This document shows, in pieces, positions 9,102-16,723 of a stretch of 64,000 nt of DNA. The DNA is from Larkinella humicola (GTDB taxonomy: Bacteria > Bacteroidota > Bacteroidia > Cytophagales > Spirosomataceae): assembly GCF_008727875.1 (NCBI RefSeq), contig NZ_VTWS01000011.1, positions 124,001 through 188,000 on the forward strand. The letters are read 5' to 3'. Every line of letters starts with the position of its first letter. The stretch's first letter is position 1. The position numbers were made by a program, and so were the translations under genes. The notes under the pieces were generated by a model. The model searched no databases, was not told where the DNA came from, and saw only the letters and a list, made by a program, of their open reading frames with translations.

Positions 9102-9509
9102 ATGAATTATGCCATTGAAAAAAACGAGCAGTATTCGCTCGTTACGCTAAATGAAACGGTATTTGGCGGGGAGGTTCCGACGACCTTCGAAACCCTCAGC
9201 CGAAACCTCTTCCGGGAAGGCTACAGCAACATCATCGTCGATTTTACGGCGGTTCAGGAAATCGAAGATGGCGGGGTTCCCACCATCCGGAAAATCAACC
9301 GGCAATGCTCCAATGAATCCGGTTTGTTGATTCTGGTGACGAAAAACGAGGATGTCATCGACTTTCTGGACGGTTCAAAAATTCCGGATCTGACCATTTT
9401 GCCAACGGTTGAAGAAGCCGTCGATGCCGTGTTTATGAATGAACTCGAAAACGACTTCCGCAGCGAAGACGACGACAGTTACGAATTTGGGGGAAGTTCA
9501 GACGATTAA
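9102..9509 (+). CDS. STAS-domain protein without the canonical phosphorylatable serine
   Basis: The 135-residue protein has the fold signature of anti-sigma-factor antagonists: an N-terminal strand (YSLVTLNE), YSNIIVDFTAVQEIEDGG, and a later LLILVTKNEDVIDFLDGSKI. In classical SpoIIAA-like proteins the loop after this strand reads DSSG or DSTG and its Ser is the kinase target. Here the loop is D56-GGV, with no Ser or Thr. The C-terminal 25 residues are very acidic (about 115-135). The protein may therefore act as a constitutive binder or scaffold rather than a phosphorylation switch; this is inference. No anti-sigma kinase is adjacent. It lies 21 bases behind purC and ends at a bidirectional hairpin. 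Confidence 0.75.
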   Translation: MNYAIEKNEQYSLVTLNETVFGGEVPTTFETLSRNLFREGYSNIIVDFTAVQEIEDGGVPTIRKINRQCSNESGLLILVTKNEDVIDFLDGSKIPDLTILPTVEEAVDAVFMNELENDFRSEDDDSYEFGGSSDD

Positions 9510-9553
9510 GTTGTCATAGAGAGCCATTCCATTTTTCCTTGTTTATTGTAACC

Positions 9554-9598
9554 TCATCCTTGAAATTTAAAGATTGAATTTTTAAATTTCAAGGATGA
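9554..9598. terminator. Bidirectional hairpin between convergent STAS and oxidoreductase genes (palindrome B)
   Basis: Perfect 18-bp arms (9554-9571 and 9581-9598) surround a 9-nt loop. The AT-rich loop-proximal part and convergent context fit a shared terminator, although neither side has a long U-run immediately after the stem. Confidence 0.65.
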
Positions 9599-9644
9599 TA
9601 TATCGGCAATTCACGCAAAGATTTTCGTTCGGAAATCCAACTTT

Positions 9645-10667
9645 CTACCGTTCCGCCGACGCGTAAATCCGCTCCACGACTTCCTGCAAAATCGCGCCCT
9701 GCTCCGCCGTGCAGACGTTGGACGGTTTTCCCAGACAGGCATCCAGAAAAGCCGCCGTATTCTTGAGCTGAATATCAACATCTTCCAAATACGGAAAGTG
9801 AACATCTGCCAGTTCGCCGGCCACTTCGGTGTAGAGTGAAAACGGAAACAGCTTTGCCCCGCCTTTGCTGCCAAACACCTCCAGATTACGGTCTATATCG
9901 GTTTTCGTATTCAACGCAAACGAAGCCGAGAGCATAATGGACGCTTTGTTCGGGAACGACAGATAGGCCATGCAGGCATCTTCCACTTCAAACTTCTGCG
10001 GGTCCCAGGAACCCATCAGCCCTTTGCCCCCGGTTTTCCCGATGAAATCGTAGGTGTTCGCCAGAATGTTTGCCGGAACCGCATAGTCGAGCGCACACAA
10101 TGCCAGATCGAGCACGTGGACGCCCAGATCCATCAACGCTCCTCCGCCCTGCATTTCCTTGTTCGTAAAATATCCCCAGCCCGGAATGCCCCGCCGACGC
10201 AGAAAATTCGCTTTGATGTGGTAAATGTCGCCCAGTTGACCGTTGGCTTTGCACCGCATCAGCAACTCCCACTCGCTCGTTTGCCGCAGTTGCAGGTTAT
10301 AGGCCAGAATCAGTCCTTTTTGAGCCGCCAGATTAGCCATTTCACGAGCCTGGTGAGCGTGGAGCGCAGGCGGTTTTTCGCACAAAACGTGGCAATTGTT
10401 TTCCAGCGCCTGCATCGTGAACGGATAATGCAGGGTATTCGGGGTGCAGTTGATGACCACGTTTGGTTGACACGTCCGGTACATTTCCGCAGCGTCGGCA
10501 AAGGCGTGCGGAATCCCGTGCTGATCGGCCAGCGCCCGGGCTTTCGATCCGTCGCGGCTGCAAACGGCCACGATGTCGACCAAATCCGAAAGATTTTTCA
10601 GCGCCGGAATGTGGTTTTTATCGGCAATACTTCCTCCGCCAATGATGGCAGCTTTAAATTTCGACAT
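9645..10667 (-). CDS. Gfo/Idh/MocA-family oxidoreductase
   Basis: The 340-residue protein opens with an NAD(P)-binding Rossmann motif (AAIIGGGSIADKNH, residues 6-19). It carries the family signature CEKPP (residues 96-100), whose Lys normally takes part in catalysis, and the substrate-domain motif GGGALMDLGVHVLDL. Such enzymes oxidise or reduce sugars, inositols and related polyols; the substrate cannot be read from the sequence. The neighbour upstream on the same strand is a TIM-barrel sugar isomerase, so the pair probably handles one carbohydrate. A 45-bp-arm palindrome ends 31 bases upstream of its start codon and lies between the two genes. Confidence 0.9.
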   Translation of the reverse strand: MSKFKAAIIGGGSIADKNHIPALKNLSDLVDIVAVCSRDGSKARALADQHGIPHAFADAAEMYRTCQPNVVINCTPNTLHYPFTMQALENNCHVLCEKPPALHAHQAREMANLAAQKGLILAYNLQLRQTSEWELLMRCKANGQLGDIYHIKANFLRRRGIPGWGYFTNKEMQGGGALMDLGVHVLDLALCALDYAVPANILANTYDFIGKTGGKGLMGSWDPQKFEVEDACMAYLSFPNKASIMLSASFALNTKTDIDRNLEVFGSKGGAKLFPFSLYTEVAGELADVHFPYLEDVDIQLKNTAAFLDACLGKPSNVCTAEQGAILQEVVERIYASAER

Positions 10668-10698
10668 GCGGGTTACGGAAATTAAGTTAGGGAAAGAG

Positions 10699-10800
10699 TT
10701 GTTTCGCAGAGTTAAGCGGAGGAAAGCAGAGTTACGCAGAGTTTTTTCTCTAATGAACTCTGCGTAACTCTGCTTTCCTCCGCTTAACTCTGCGAAACAA
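10699..10800. repeat. Longest perfect palindrome in the window (C, 45-bp arms)
   Basis: The arms at 10699-10743 and 10756-10800 are exact reverse complements; the loop is 12 nt. Each arm contains gcagagtt three times in degenerate form (cgcagagttaagcgg, gcagagttacgcagagtt). The element fills nearly the whole interval between the isomerase stop and the oxidoreductase start, both on the minus strand. It shares the words gcRgagttttttctc with palindrome F at 36.8 kb. Confidence 0.9.
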
Positions 10801-10809
10801 AAATCAATA

Positions 10810-11721
10810 TCAGGCCAGAAACTGGCTCAGGTAATTGCGTGCGGTGAGAATGGCCGTCTGTACGTCTTCGGGACTGCCTTCGTAGGCTTTGTCTTCCACT
10901 TCGATGCAAACCGGGCCGCGGTACCGGACGTCGGTCAATGCCGTGAAAAATTCCCGCCAGCGGACGTCGCCCAAACCGGGTAGTTTCGGCGAATGGTATT
11001 CCAGCGGATTGGCCATGATGCCGACGCGGTTCAGCTTGTCACGATACAGTTTTACGTCCTTGAGGTGAATGTGGTGGAGCCGGTCTTTGTAGTCGTAAAT
11101 GGGCCGCACTTCGTCCATGATCTGAAAAATCAGGTGCGACGGATCGTAGTTGAGACCCAGAATCCGCGACGGAATGATCTCGAACATCCGGTCCCAGATC
11201 GCGGGCGTCGTCGCCAGATTCTTCCCGCCTGGCCATTCATCATTCGTGAACCACATGGGACAGTTTTCGATGCCAATTTTTACGTTATTTTCCTCGGCAA
11301 CTTTCACAATTTCGGGCCAGTGAGCCGCGAACAACTTCAGGTTTTCCGTGATGTTGAGCGACGGATTCCGACCAATGAAGGTATTGACTACCGGCACATT
11401 CAGCTTCGCAGCCGCCCGGATCACTTTCTTGATGTGTTCGCGGAAGTAGGCGGCTTTTTCCGGATTCGGATCGAGCGGATTCGGATAATAGCCCAGGCCC
11501 GAAATGTAAACACCATATTTTTGCGTCAGTAACTGAATGTGTTTGACATCCAGGTTGTCGACGTCGATGTGCGACACGCCCGCATACCGCCGGGCGTCCG
11601 CGTGATCCGTCGGCCAGCACATGACCTCCACGCATTTGAAGCGTTGCTCCGATGCAAATTGTAACACATGTTCCAGATCGTAGTCCGCCAGAATGGCACT
11701 TACAAAACCAAGATGCAGCAT
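10810..11721 (-). CDS. Sugar phosphate isomerase/epimerase (AP-endonuclease-2-like TIM barrel)
   Basis: From the ATG at 11721 the product is 303 residues (MLHLGFVSAILADYDLEHVL). Ligand-type motifs of the xylose-isomerase-like barrel are in order: IGIENCP, LGLNYDPSH, HHIHLKDVK and CIEVED near the C-terminus, supplying Glu, Asp/His, His and Glu for a divalent metal. The family interconverts ketoses and aldoses or acts as epimerase/dehydratase; the substrate is not determinable. A longer reading from 11769 would add 16 residues that run through a palindrome and look non-native, so the internal ATG is preferred. It pairs with the downstream Gfo/Idh oxidoreductase. Confidence 0.88.
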   Translation of the reverse strand: MLHLGFVSAILADYDLEHVLQFASEQRFKCVEVMCWPTDHADARRYAGVSHIDVDNLDVKHIQLLTQKYGVYISGLGYYPNPLDPNPEKAAYFREHIKKVIRAAAKLNVPVVNTFIGRNPSLNITENLKLFAAHWPEIVKVAEENNVKIGIENCPMWFTNDEWPGGKNLATTPAIWDRMFEIIPSRILGLNYDPSHLIFQIMDEVRPIYDYKDRLHHIHLKDVKLYRDKLNRVGIMANPLEYHSPKLPGLGDVRWREFFTALTDVRYRGPVCIEVEDKAYEGSPEDVQTAILTARNYLSQFLA

Positions 11722-11753
11722 AGAGTGGGTTTTACGGTTTTCAGTTATAAAGG

Positions 11754-11788
11754 TTTCAGGGATGCGCATCTGATGCGCATCCCTGAAA
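11754..11788. repeat. Palindrome D (17-bp arms) in the divergent isomerase/rnz interval
   Basis: The arms at 11754-11770 and 11772-11788 are perfect reverse complements around a single T. Each arm contains gatgcgcatc, itself palindromic, so gatgcgcatc is repeated back to back. It sits 32 bases upstream of the isomerase ATG and 54 upstream of rnz. It could be an operator for both genes, a leader hairpin, or a small repeat element. Confidence 0.7.
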
Positions 11789-11841
11789 GAATAAGTTGAG
11801 ATTCGGAAACTGAATGGATTCCCGGCAAGTTTACAAAAAAT

Positions 11842-12753
11842 ATGACATTCAACCTGACTATACTTGGCAGCGGTTCAGCAACGCCCATCCTGAATCGCCA
11901 CCCGACCGCCCAGGTCGTTGCGATTGAAGGCGATTATTTTCTGATCGACTGTGGGGAAGGAACGCAATACCGTTTGATGGAAAACCACCTCCGGCCCGGT
12001 CGGCTCAAATACATTTTCATCAGCCACCTCCACGGTGACCACTATTTCGGGCTCGTCCCGTTGCTGTCGAGCCTCAACCTGTCCGGCCGAACCGATGATC
12101 TGTGGCTGTTCGGCCCGCGCGGGCTTTGGGAGATTATCACCACGCAGTTCCGGTACTCGGACACGAAGCTGAATTATCCGCTTCATTTTCAGGAAACCGA
12201 CCCGCACCAGCCAACGCAGCTTCTCGACCACCCGAACGTCCGGGTTGAAACCATCCCGCTCCAGCACCGCATCGACTGCACCGGTTTTCTGTTTCGGGAG
12301 AAAAACCGCAAACGGAAACTGATTGCCGAAAAACTGCCCGCTGATTTGCCGGTGGCTTTCTACCGGCATTTAAAAGATGGCAACGATGTTCTGGATGACC
12401 TTGGGCAGGTTCTGTACCGTGCCGAAGACTACACCATCCCCGCCCCACCGGCTCGCTCCTACGCGTTTTGCTCCGATACGCGCTACCATGAAGCCATGTT
12501 CGACCAGATTCGGGGCGTAGATTTGCTGTACCACGAAGCCTCGTTTCTGGACGATATGGAAGCGCTAAGCGAAAAATACTTCCACTCTACCGCCCGGCAA
12601 GCAGCATTAACGGCGGTTCAGGCGGAAGTGGGCCGGTTGATGATTGGGCATTTTTCATCGCGCTACAAAACCACCGACGAGTTTCTGGTTCAGGCCCGGT
12701 CCGTTTTCCCGGAAACGGTTCTGGCGGTTGAAGGGGAAACGACGGAGGTATAA
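11842..12753 (+). CDS. rnz: Ribonuclease Z
   Basis: The 303-residue metallo-beta-lactamase-fold protein has the zinc motif HLHGDH (residues 62-67, SHLHGDHYFG). The tRNase Z features are the N-terminal LGSGSATP, FCSDTRYHE for the bridging Asp, HSTARQAA, and IGHFSSRY for the last His. The length is that of the short bacterial form. It cleaves the 3' trailer of tRNA precursors; both tRNAs in this window lack an encoded CCA, which is when this activity is needed. The enzyme is cytoplasmic. It is transcribed away from the sugar module. I recall rnz lying next to a STAS gene in relatives; here the sugar module separates them. Confidence 0.94.
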   Translation: MTFNLTILGSGSATPILNRHPTAQVVAIEGDYFLIDCGEGTQYRLMENHLRPGRLKYIFISHLHGDHYFGLVPLLSSLNLSGRTDDLWLFGPRGLWEIITTQFRYSDTKLNYPLHFQETDPHQPTQLLDHPNVRVETIPLQHRIDCTGFLFREKNRKRKLIAEKLPADLPVAFYRHLKDGNDVLDDLGQVLYRAEDYTIPAPPARSYAFCSDTRYHEAMFDQIRGVDLLYHEASFLDDMEALSEKYFHSTARQAALTAVQAEVGRLMIGHFSSRYKTTDEFLVQARSVFPETVLAVEGETTEV

Positions 12754-13109
12754 TCGTCGGTAAAAACCATTCCCTTACACCAAGCCGGGTAGAAGGATAG
12801 CGCCGTTTTCACCCTTTTGATTATTCATGAGGGAACAAAATCGACCGGGAATCCTGGCAGGCATTACCCGTTAAATAAATATTTTGCGTTTTTTAATATC
12901 GTATTGAAAAACCGGTATTTTAGCATAAAAAACCGCCTGAATTTCCTGTGTCAGTCTCAGCTTATACCAAAGCAGCGTCGTAAACCCTTGACTGGCCCTT
13001 CATTGAATTTTGCAGCCTTATTTTTGAGGTAATCCATTGCCATTCATGCTTTGTAATGTGATTATAGCCTTGCTATTCCCTAAATCTATCCTCTTTTAAA
13101 ATAGTTTTT
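12754..13109. other. AT-rich intergenic region with a candidate promoter
   Basis: No convincing gene is seen in these 356 bases; a 71-codon frame at 12817 has no recognisable features. A perfect -7 box TATTTTTG lies at 13019-13026, 83 bases before the protease ATG, with a TTG 28 bp upstream (12988-12990, longer than the usual spacing). The base composition turns AT-rich here and stays so through the next genes, consistent with a transferred cassette. Confidence 0.45.
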
Positions 13110-14096
13110 ATGGCTGATTTTATTGATGATATCAGAAAACTTATTGCTGATGGCAAAATGAGTCAGGCGCTTGAACAGCTTACAAATTACTTACATTTCA
13201 ACAGCCCTGACCATTACAATGAAATTATCCTTCATACAGCGAAGTACAACCGATTGTTACTAAGCGAACGGAAAGGGTTAATCACCCAGGAGCAGTTTGA
13301 AGTCGGGCAAGTCAAAATCTCCCATGCTCTACTACAATTACTTGAAGTGCTCCCGAAAGAAGTCGACCGCAGCCTATTTCCACTTGACATCAGAATTGAA
13401 TTGCAGTCAGCTTTCACAACGGCAGTAAAAAAAATTAGCAGGGAAAAGATTCTCGGCATCAATAATCTTAAACAAATTTCGTGGATTGAAACAGGAATCA
13501 AAGCGACCAAAAGCGTGTGTCGTATTTTGACTCCGGTTGGTCTTGGAACCGGCTTTCTAATTGATGAAGGCATCCTGATGACTAACCACCATGTCATTCC
13601 AACGGCATCAATTGCAGAACAGACCAAAGTTGAGTTTAATTATCAATTGAATGCGTCAAATGAATTATTGACAACTTACCGGTATAGACTCGACCCAGCC
13701 TATTTTTATACCAATCCTGCCCTCGATTACACCATTGTACGGATAAAAGCCGATGCATCAAAACCTCCTTTAGAACAGTGGGGCAAACTGCACCTTAATC
13801 CCGATGCAGATCCGGTTCCCGGCGAACACGTATCCATTACACAACATCCCAACGGTGGACTCAAGCAAATCGTATTGACCTCCAGTGTAACCATCAATAC
13901 GGATTCCTACAAGCTACGTTACACCAGTGACACCATGGCCGGATCGAGCGGTTCTCCCGTATTCAACGACCTTTGGCACGTCATTGCGATTCACCATGCC
14001 TCCACTCCAATTCAGGACGACAGCGAATACAACTCGCTTAACGAAGGGATTTTAATGTCATTTATCAAGCCGGATTGTGGAACCTTCTGGCCGTAA
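13110..14096 (+). CDS. EAD11-like domain fused to a trypsin-like serine protease (predicted conflict-system effector)
   Basis: The 328-residue protein has two parts. Residues 1 to about 85 are helical with the pattern of effector-associated domains, close to EAD11: DIRKLIADGKMSQALEQL, then TAKYNRLLLSERKGLIT and a final HALLQLLEVL. Residues about 125-325 form a trypsin-like protease: GTGFLID, MTNHHV with catalytic His161, LDYTIVRI with Asp206, and MAGSSGSPVF with Ser280 in GxSGxP. The triad is intact. No signal peptide or membrane segment is visible, so it should be cytoplasmic, unlike DegP/HtrA, and it has no PDZ domain. The next gene, 61 bases on, is a STAND NTPase with a similar N-terminal domain. 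Published analyses propose that matching EADs recruit effectors to STAND proteins, so this is the likely protease arm of a defence system. Targets are unknown. Confidence 0.82.
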   Translation: MADFIDDIRKLIADGKMSQALEQLTNYLHFNSPDHYNEIILHTAKYNRLLLSERKGLITQEQFEVGQVKISHALLQLLEVLPKEVDRSLFPLDIRIELQSAFTTAVKKISREKILGINNLKQISWIETGIKATKSVCRILTPVGLGTGFLIDEGILMTNHHVIPTASIAEQTKVEFNYQLNASNELLTTYRYRLDPAYFYTNPALDYTIVRIKADASKPPLEQWGKLHLNPDADPVPGEHVSITQHPNGGLKQIVLTSSVTINTDSYKLRYTSDTMAGSSGSPVFNDLWHVIAIHHASTPIQDDSEYNSLNEGILMSFIKPDCGTFWP

Positions 14097-14157
14097 AAGG
14101 TCGATTTTCGAGTACGTATTTAACAGATCATAAATTGAAATAAAAGTTTTACGGCTC

Positions 14158-16698
14158 ATGGTCTTATCTGAACCTTGTGAAAGAATCAACCAGATTCGCA
14201 AAGAGATACAAAAAGGTGACACAAAAAAAGCGCTTCTTGAATTTATAAATTTGGTCGAATTTGTAAAAGATGCGCCACTACGGGACAAGCTAATTACGCT
14301 AATCGCTCGATTTGAAAATAATTCAGAAGACGAAAGAATAGCACTCATAACGCAGGAAAATAGTCAGAGTATAATTAATCAAATAAACAATTCTGCTCTC
14401 GGATACGCCAATGATTTTGAAAATAAATACTGCAAATCTAGTAATAAGAATGAACAAAAAAATCCAGGAAACCTATCTGATTACCCTGATTTAATCGGTT
14501 TTAAAAAAGAGCTGGAAGAAATCACCTCTTTTTTAAAAAATGGTATTCGGTGGGTTGTGCTGCACGGTCACGGCGGTGTCGGCAAAACCCGAATAGCCAT
14601 ACAGGTTGCTAAAGACATCCGCAACGAGTTTGACGATGGAATCTGGCTGATTGAGCTTGATAAGATCAAAACCGCAGAACAGGTTCCCTGGGCTATTTCG
14701 AAAACACTGGCCATTAAAGAAACCAGTGACGATTCTGCCGATGAGCAGCTCTTTCAGTTCCTGAGCACAAAAAAAATGCTGCTCATTCTGGATAACCTGG
14801 AGCATATAACCGGCGCGGCAGATTTCATAAAAACACTACTGCAAAGATGCCGTACGATCCAATTGATCGTTACCAGCCGGAAACTCATCCGCAGCAATTT
14901 GGGATGGGCACAAAACTACTTTATTAATTCGCTGGAGTTTCCGTATCCAACGCCGAAAGACAAACCCATGCCGCCCGCTGAATGGATAAAAGAAACATTA
15001 GAACTTGAAAGGCTATCCCAATACGACGCTGTAAAATTATTCATTCATACGGCCCGAAGAATTGATCAAAAGTTTGATTTAAGTACCGAAAATGCAGCTG
15101 CCATTGCGGAGATCTGTTATCGTCTGGAAGGACTGGCGCTGGCCGTAGAGTTGGCCGCGGCAAATGTCAATCGATTTGATAGTCCTTTGAAATTATTACA
15201 AAATTTATCGCTGAATGATTTTGACCGGGAACCCGGCAACGGCCGCCAGAAAACGATGAGCGCCACGATCGAATGGAGTTACCGGTTACTGACTACCGGA
15301 GAAAAACAGCTTTTTCGGTTTCTATCGGTCTTTAAAGGCGGATTTACGGAGTCATCAGCCTTGAAAATTTCTGAGAAAACCGAATTAATCCTGAAAAATG
15401 TAAAGGATATGCTGGATTCTCTGGTTGAAAACAATTTGATCAGCAAAGACAAGAAACAGGGTCGAACCCGCTACCGAATGCATAATTTGATCAAGGAGTT
15501 TGCTTACAAGCGGTTGATCGAACACAAAGAGCAGGGAATGTTGCTGAAACGACACACCGAATGTTATCTCGCCCAGGTGGAAGCTGCGGAGAAAGTCATA
15601 ACCAGTAGCCATCAGAATGATTCGTTGCAAGTACTGGAAGAAGAACATGCTAACCTGCGAACCGCACTCGAATGGAGTTTAAGTTACAAAGGAAAGGAAG
15701 AGTTTGCCCTTCGAATTGCCGGTAGTTTATTCTGGTTCTGGAATCTTCAGTCGCATTTCAGTGAAGGACGGATGTATGTGGAGAAAGCATTACAAGCCAG
15801 GAACAGTTTAACGGCCGCCCGGGCAAAAGCGCTTTACTGCGCCGGTGGGCTGGCTTTTTTGCAGGGAGATATGACCACCAGCAATCGTCATTTGACCGAA
15901 AGTGAATCCATCTGGCGTTCGCTCAATCCCAGCCCGGAACACCAGAGGGGACTAGCCTTTACCCTGGTTATTCTGAGCCAGGTCAAGGTAGATCAGGGGG
16001 AATCAATGGAAGGGCTTACCCAGATTAAAGAAAGCGAGTTGATTTTTGAAAACCTGAATGATTCCTGGGGTCTTGCCCTGGCTTTGAACGATCATGGAAA
16101 TGTGCTGCGAAGTAAAGGTGAATACCAGGCTGCACTGCACTACTACAACCGGGGGCTGGGTTTATGGAAAGAATTGCAAGACCCCTGGGGACTTCCCCTA
16201 ACGCTAAGCAACATCGGCTTTGTTGCCAGTTTGATGCAGGATTACAAGGAATCACAGCGCTGTCTGAACGAAGCTCTGGAATATCAACGGAATGTAGCGG
16301 ATAATTGGGGACTTGCAGAAACCCTAAAATGCCTGGGCGATGTCGAAATCCATTTAGGCCAGTACCAGAACGCCCGGGAGAATTATTGCGAAAGCATGAA
16401 GTTAAACCGGGTAACCGGTCGTAAACAACTCCTGGTTGCCTGTCTGGAAGGCCTTTGCATTGTAGCTCATGCCCTCCAGGAAACGGAGCAAGCAGCCTTG
16501 TTATTTGTAACCACAGACTTTTTACGTGATTCAATTGGTCTATTCAAGAACCTCACAGACAACGCATTGAACGAAAAATATGAGTCGGCCCGAAAGAACT
16601 ACACCGGTGCCGCTGCTCTTCGTCCCGCGGAAACCAGAACCAGAAAAACGCTCGAAGAAATCACCGATTATGCGTTGTCCTTTGGGAAGGAAGTGTGA
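14158..16698 (+). CDS. EAD-STAND NTPase-TPR protein (predicted conflict-system sensor)
   Basis: The 846-residue protein has four parts. Residues 1 to about 88 form a helical domain resembling the EAD11-like domain of the preceding protease (IQKGDTKKALLEFINLV, then ALITQENSQSIINQI). Residues about 108-345 are a STAND NTPase: a pre-P-loop DLIGFKKELE, Walker A GHGGVGKT (137-144), Walker B LLILDNLE (208-215), sensor VTSRK (238-242) and GLALAVELAA (325-334). A winged-helix segment ends near 455 (YRMHNLIKEFAYKRL). TPR-like repeats fill about 495-790 (LALALNDHGNVLRSKGEYQAALHYY). The NTPase resembles the AfsR/COG3903 ATPases. In such proteins the TPR array senses a ligand and the NTPase drives assembly. 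It most likely forms one operon with the protease. The 5' part is markedly AT-rich. Confidence 0.85.
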   Translation: MVLSEPCERINQIRKEIQKGDTKKALLEFINLVEFVKDAPLRDKLITLIARFENNSEDERIALITQENSQSIINQINNSALGYANDFENKYCKSSNKNEQKNPGNLSDYPDLIGFKKELEEITSFLKNGIRWVVLHGHGGVGKTRIAIQVAKDIRNEFDDGIWLIELDKIKTAEQVPWAISKTLAIKETSDDSADEQLFQFLSTKKMLLILDNLEHITGAADFIKTLLQRCRTIQLIVTSRKLIRSNLGWAQNYFINSLEFPYPTPKDKPMPPAEWIKETLELERLSQYDAVKLFIHTARRIDQKFDLSTENAAAIAEICYRLEGLALAVELAAANVNRFDSPLKLLQNLSLNDFDREPGNGRQKTMSATIEWSYRLLTTGEKQLFRFLSVFKGGFTESSALKISEKTELILKNVKDMLDSLVENNLISKDKKQGRTRYRMHNLIKEFAYKRLIEHKEQGMLLKRHTECYLAQVEAAEKVITSSHQNDSLQVLEEEHANLRTALEWSLSYKGKEEFALRIAGSLFWFWNLQSHFSEGRMYVEKALQARNSLTAARAKALYCAGGLAFLQGDMTTSNRHLTESESIWRSLNPSPEHQRGLAFTLVILSQVKVDQGESMEGLTQIKESELIFENLNDSWGLALALNDHGNVLRSKGEYQAALHYYNRGLGLWKELQDPWGLPLTLSNIGFVASLMQDYKESQRCLNEALEYQRNVADNWGLAETLKCLGDVEIHLGQYQNARENYCESMKLNRVTGRKQLLVACLEGLCIVAHALQETEQAALLFVTTDFLRDSIGLFKNLTDNALNEKYESARKNYTGAAALRPAETRTRKTLEEITDYALSFGKEV

Positions 16699-16723
16699 AT
16701 ACGCGTTGTTCCCCCGCCATCAG

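Noticed and set aside
11721-11769. N-terminal extension of the sugar isomerase from 11769
   Set aside because: The extension reads through palindrome D and adds 16 residues that precede the usual start of the barrel; the ATG at 11721 fits better.
12817-13032. Small protein of 71 codons
   Set aside because: The frame lies in AT-rich intergenic sequence, contains the candidate promoter of the next gene, and shows no domain or signal features.
13110-14096. DegP/HtrA-type periplasmic quality-control protease
   Set aside because: The catalytic motifs are similar, but there is no signal peptide, no membrane segment and no PDZ domain, and the N-terminal domain matches the EAD pattern of the neighbouring STAND protein.
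14158-16698. AfsR/SARP-type transcriptional regulator
   Set aside because: The NTPase and TPR parts resemble that family, but there is no N-terminal SARP or C-terminal LuxR DNA-binding domain; the extra N-terminal domain is EAD-like.
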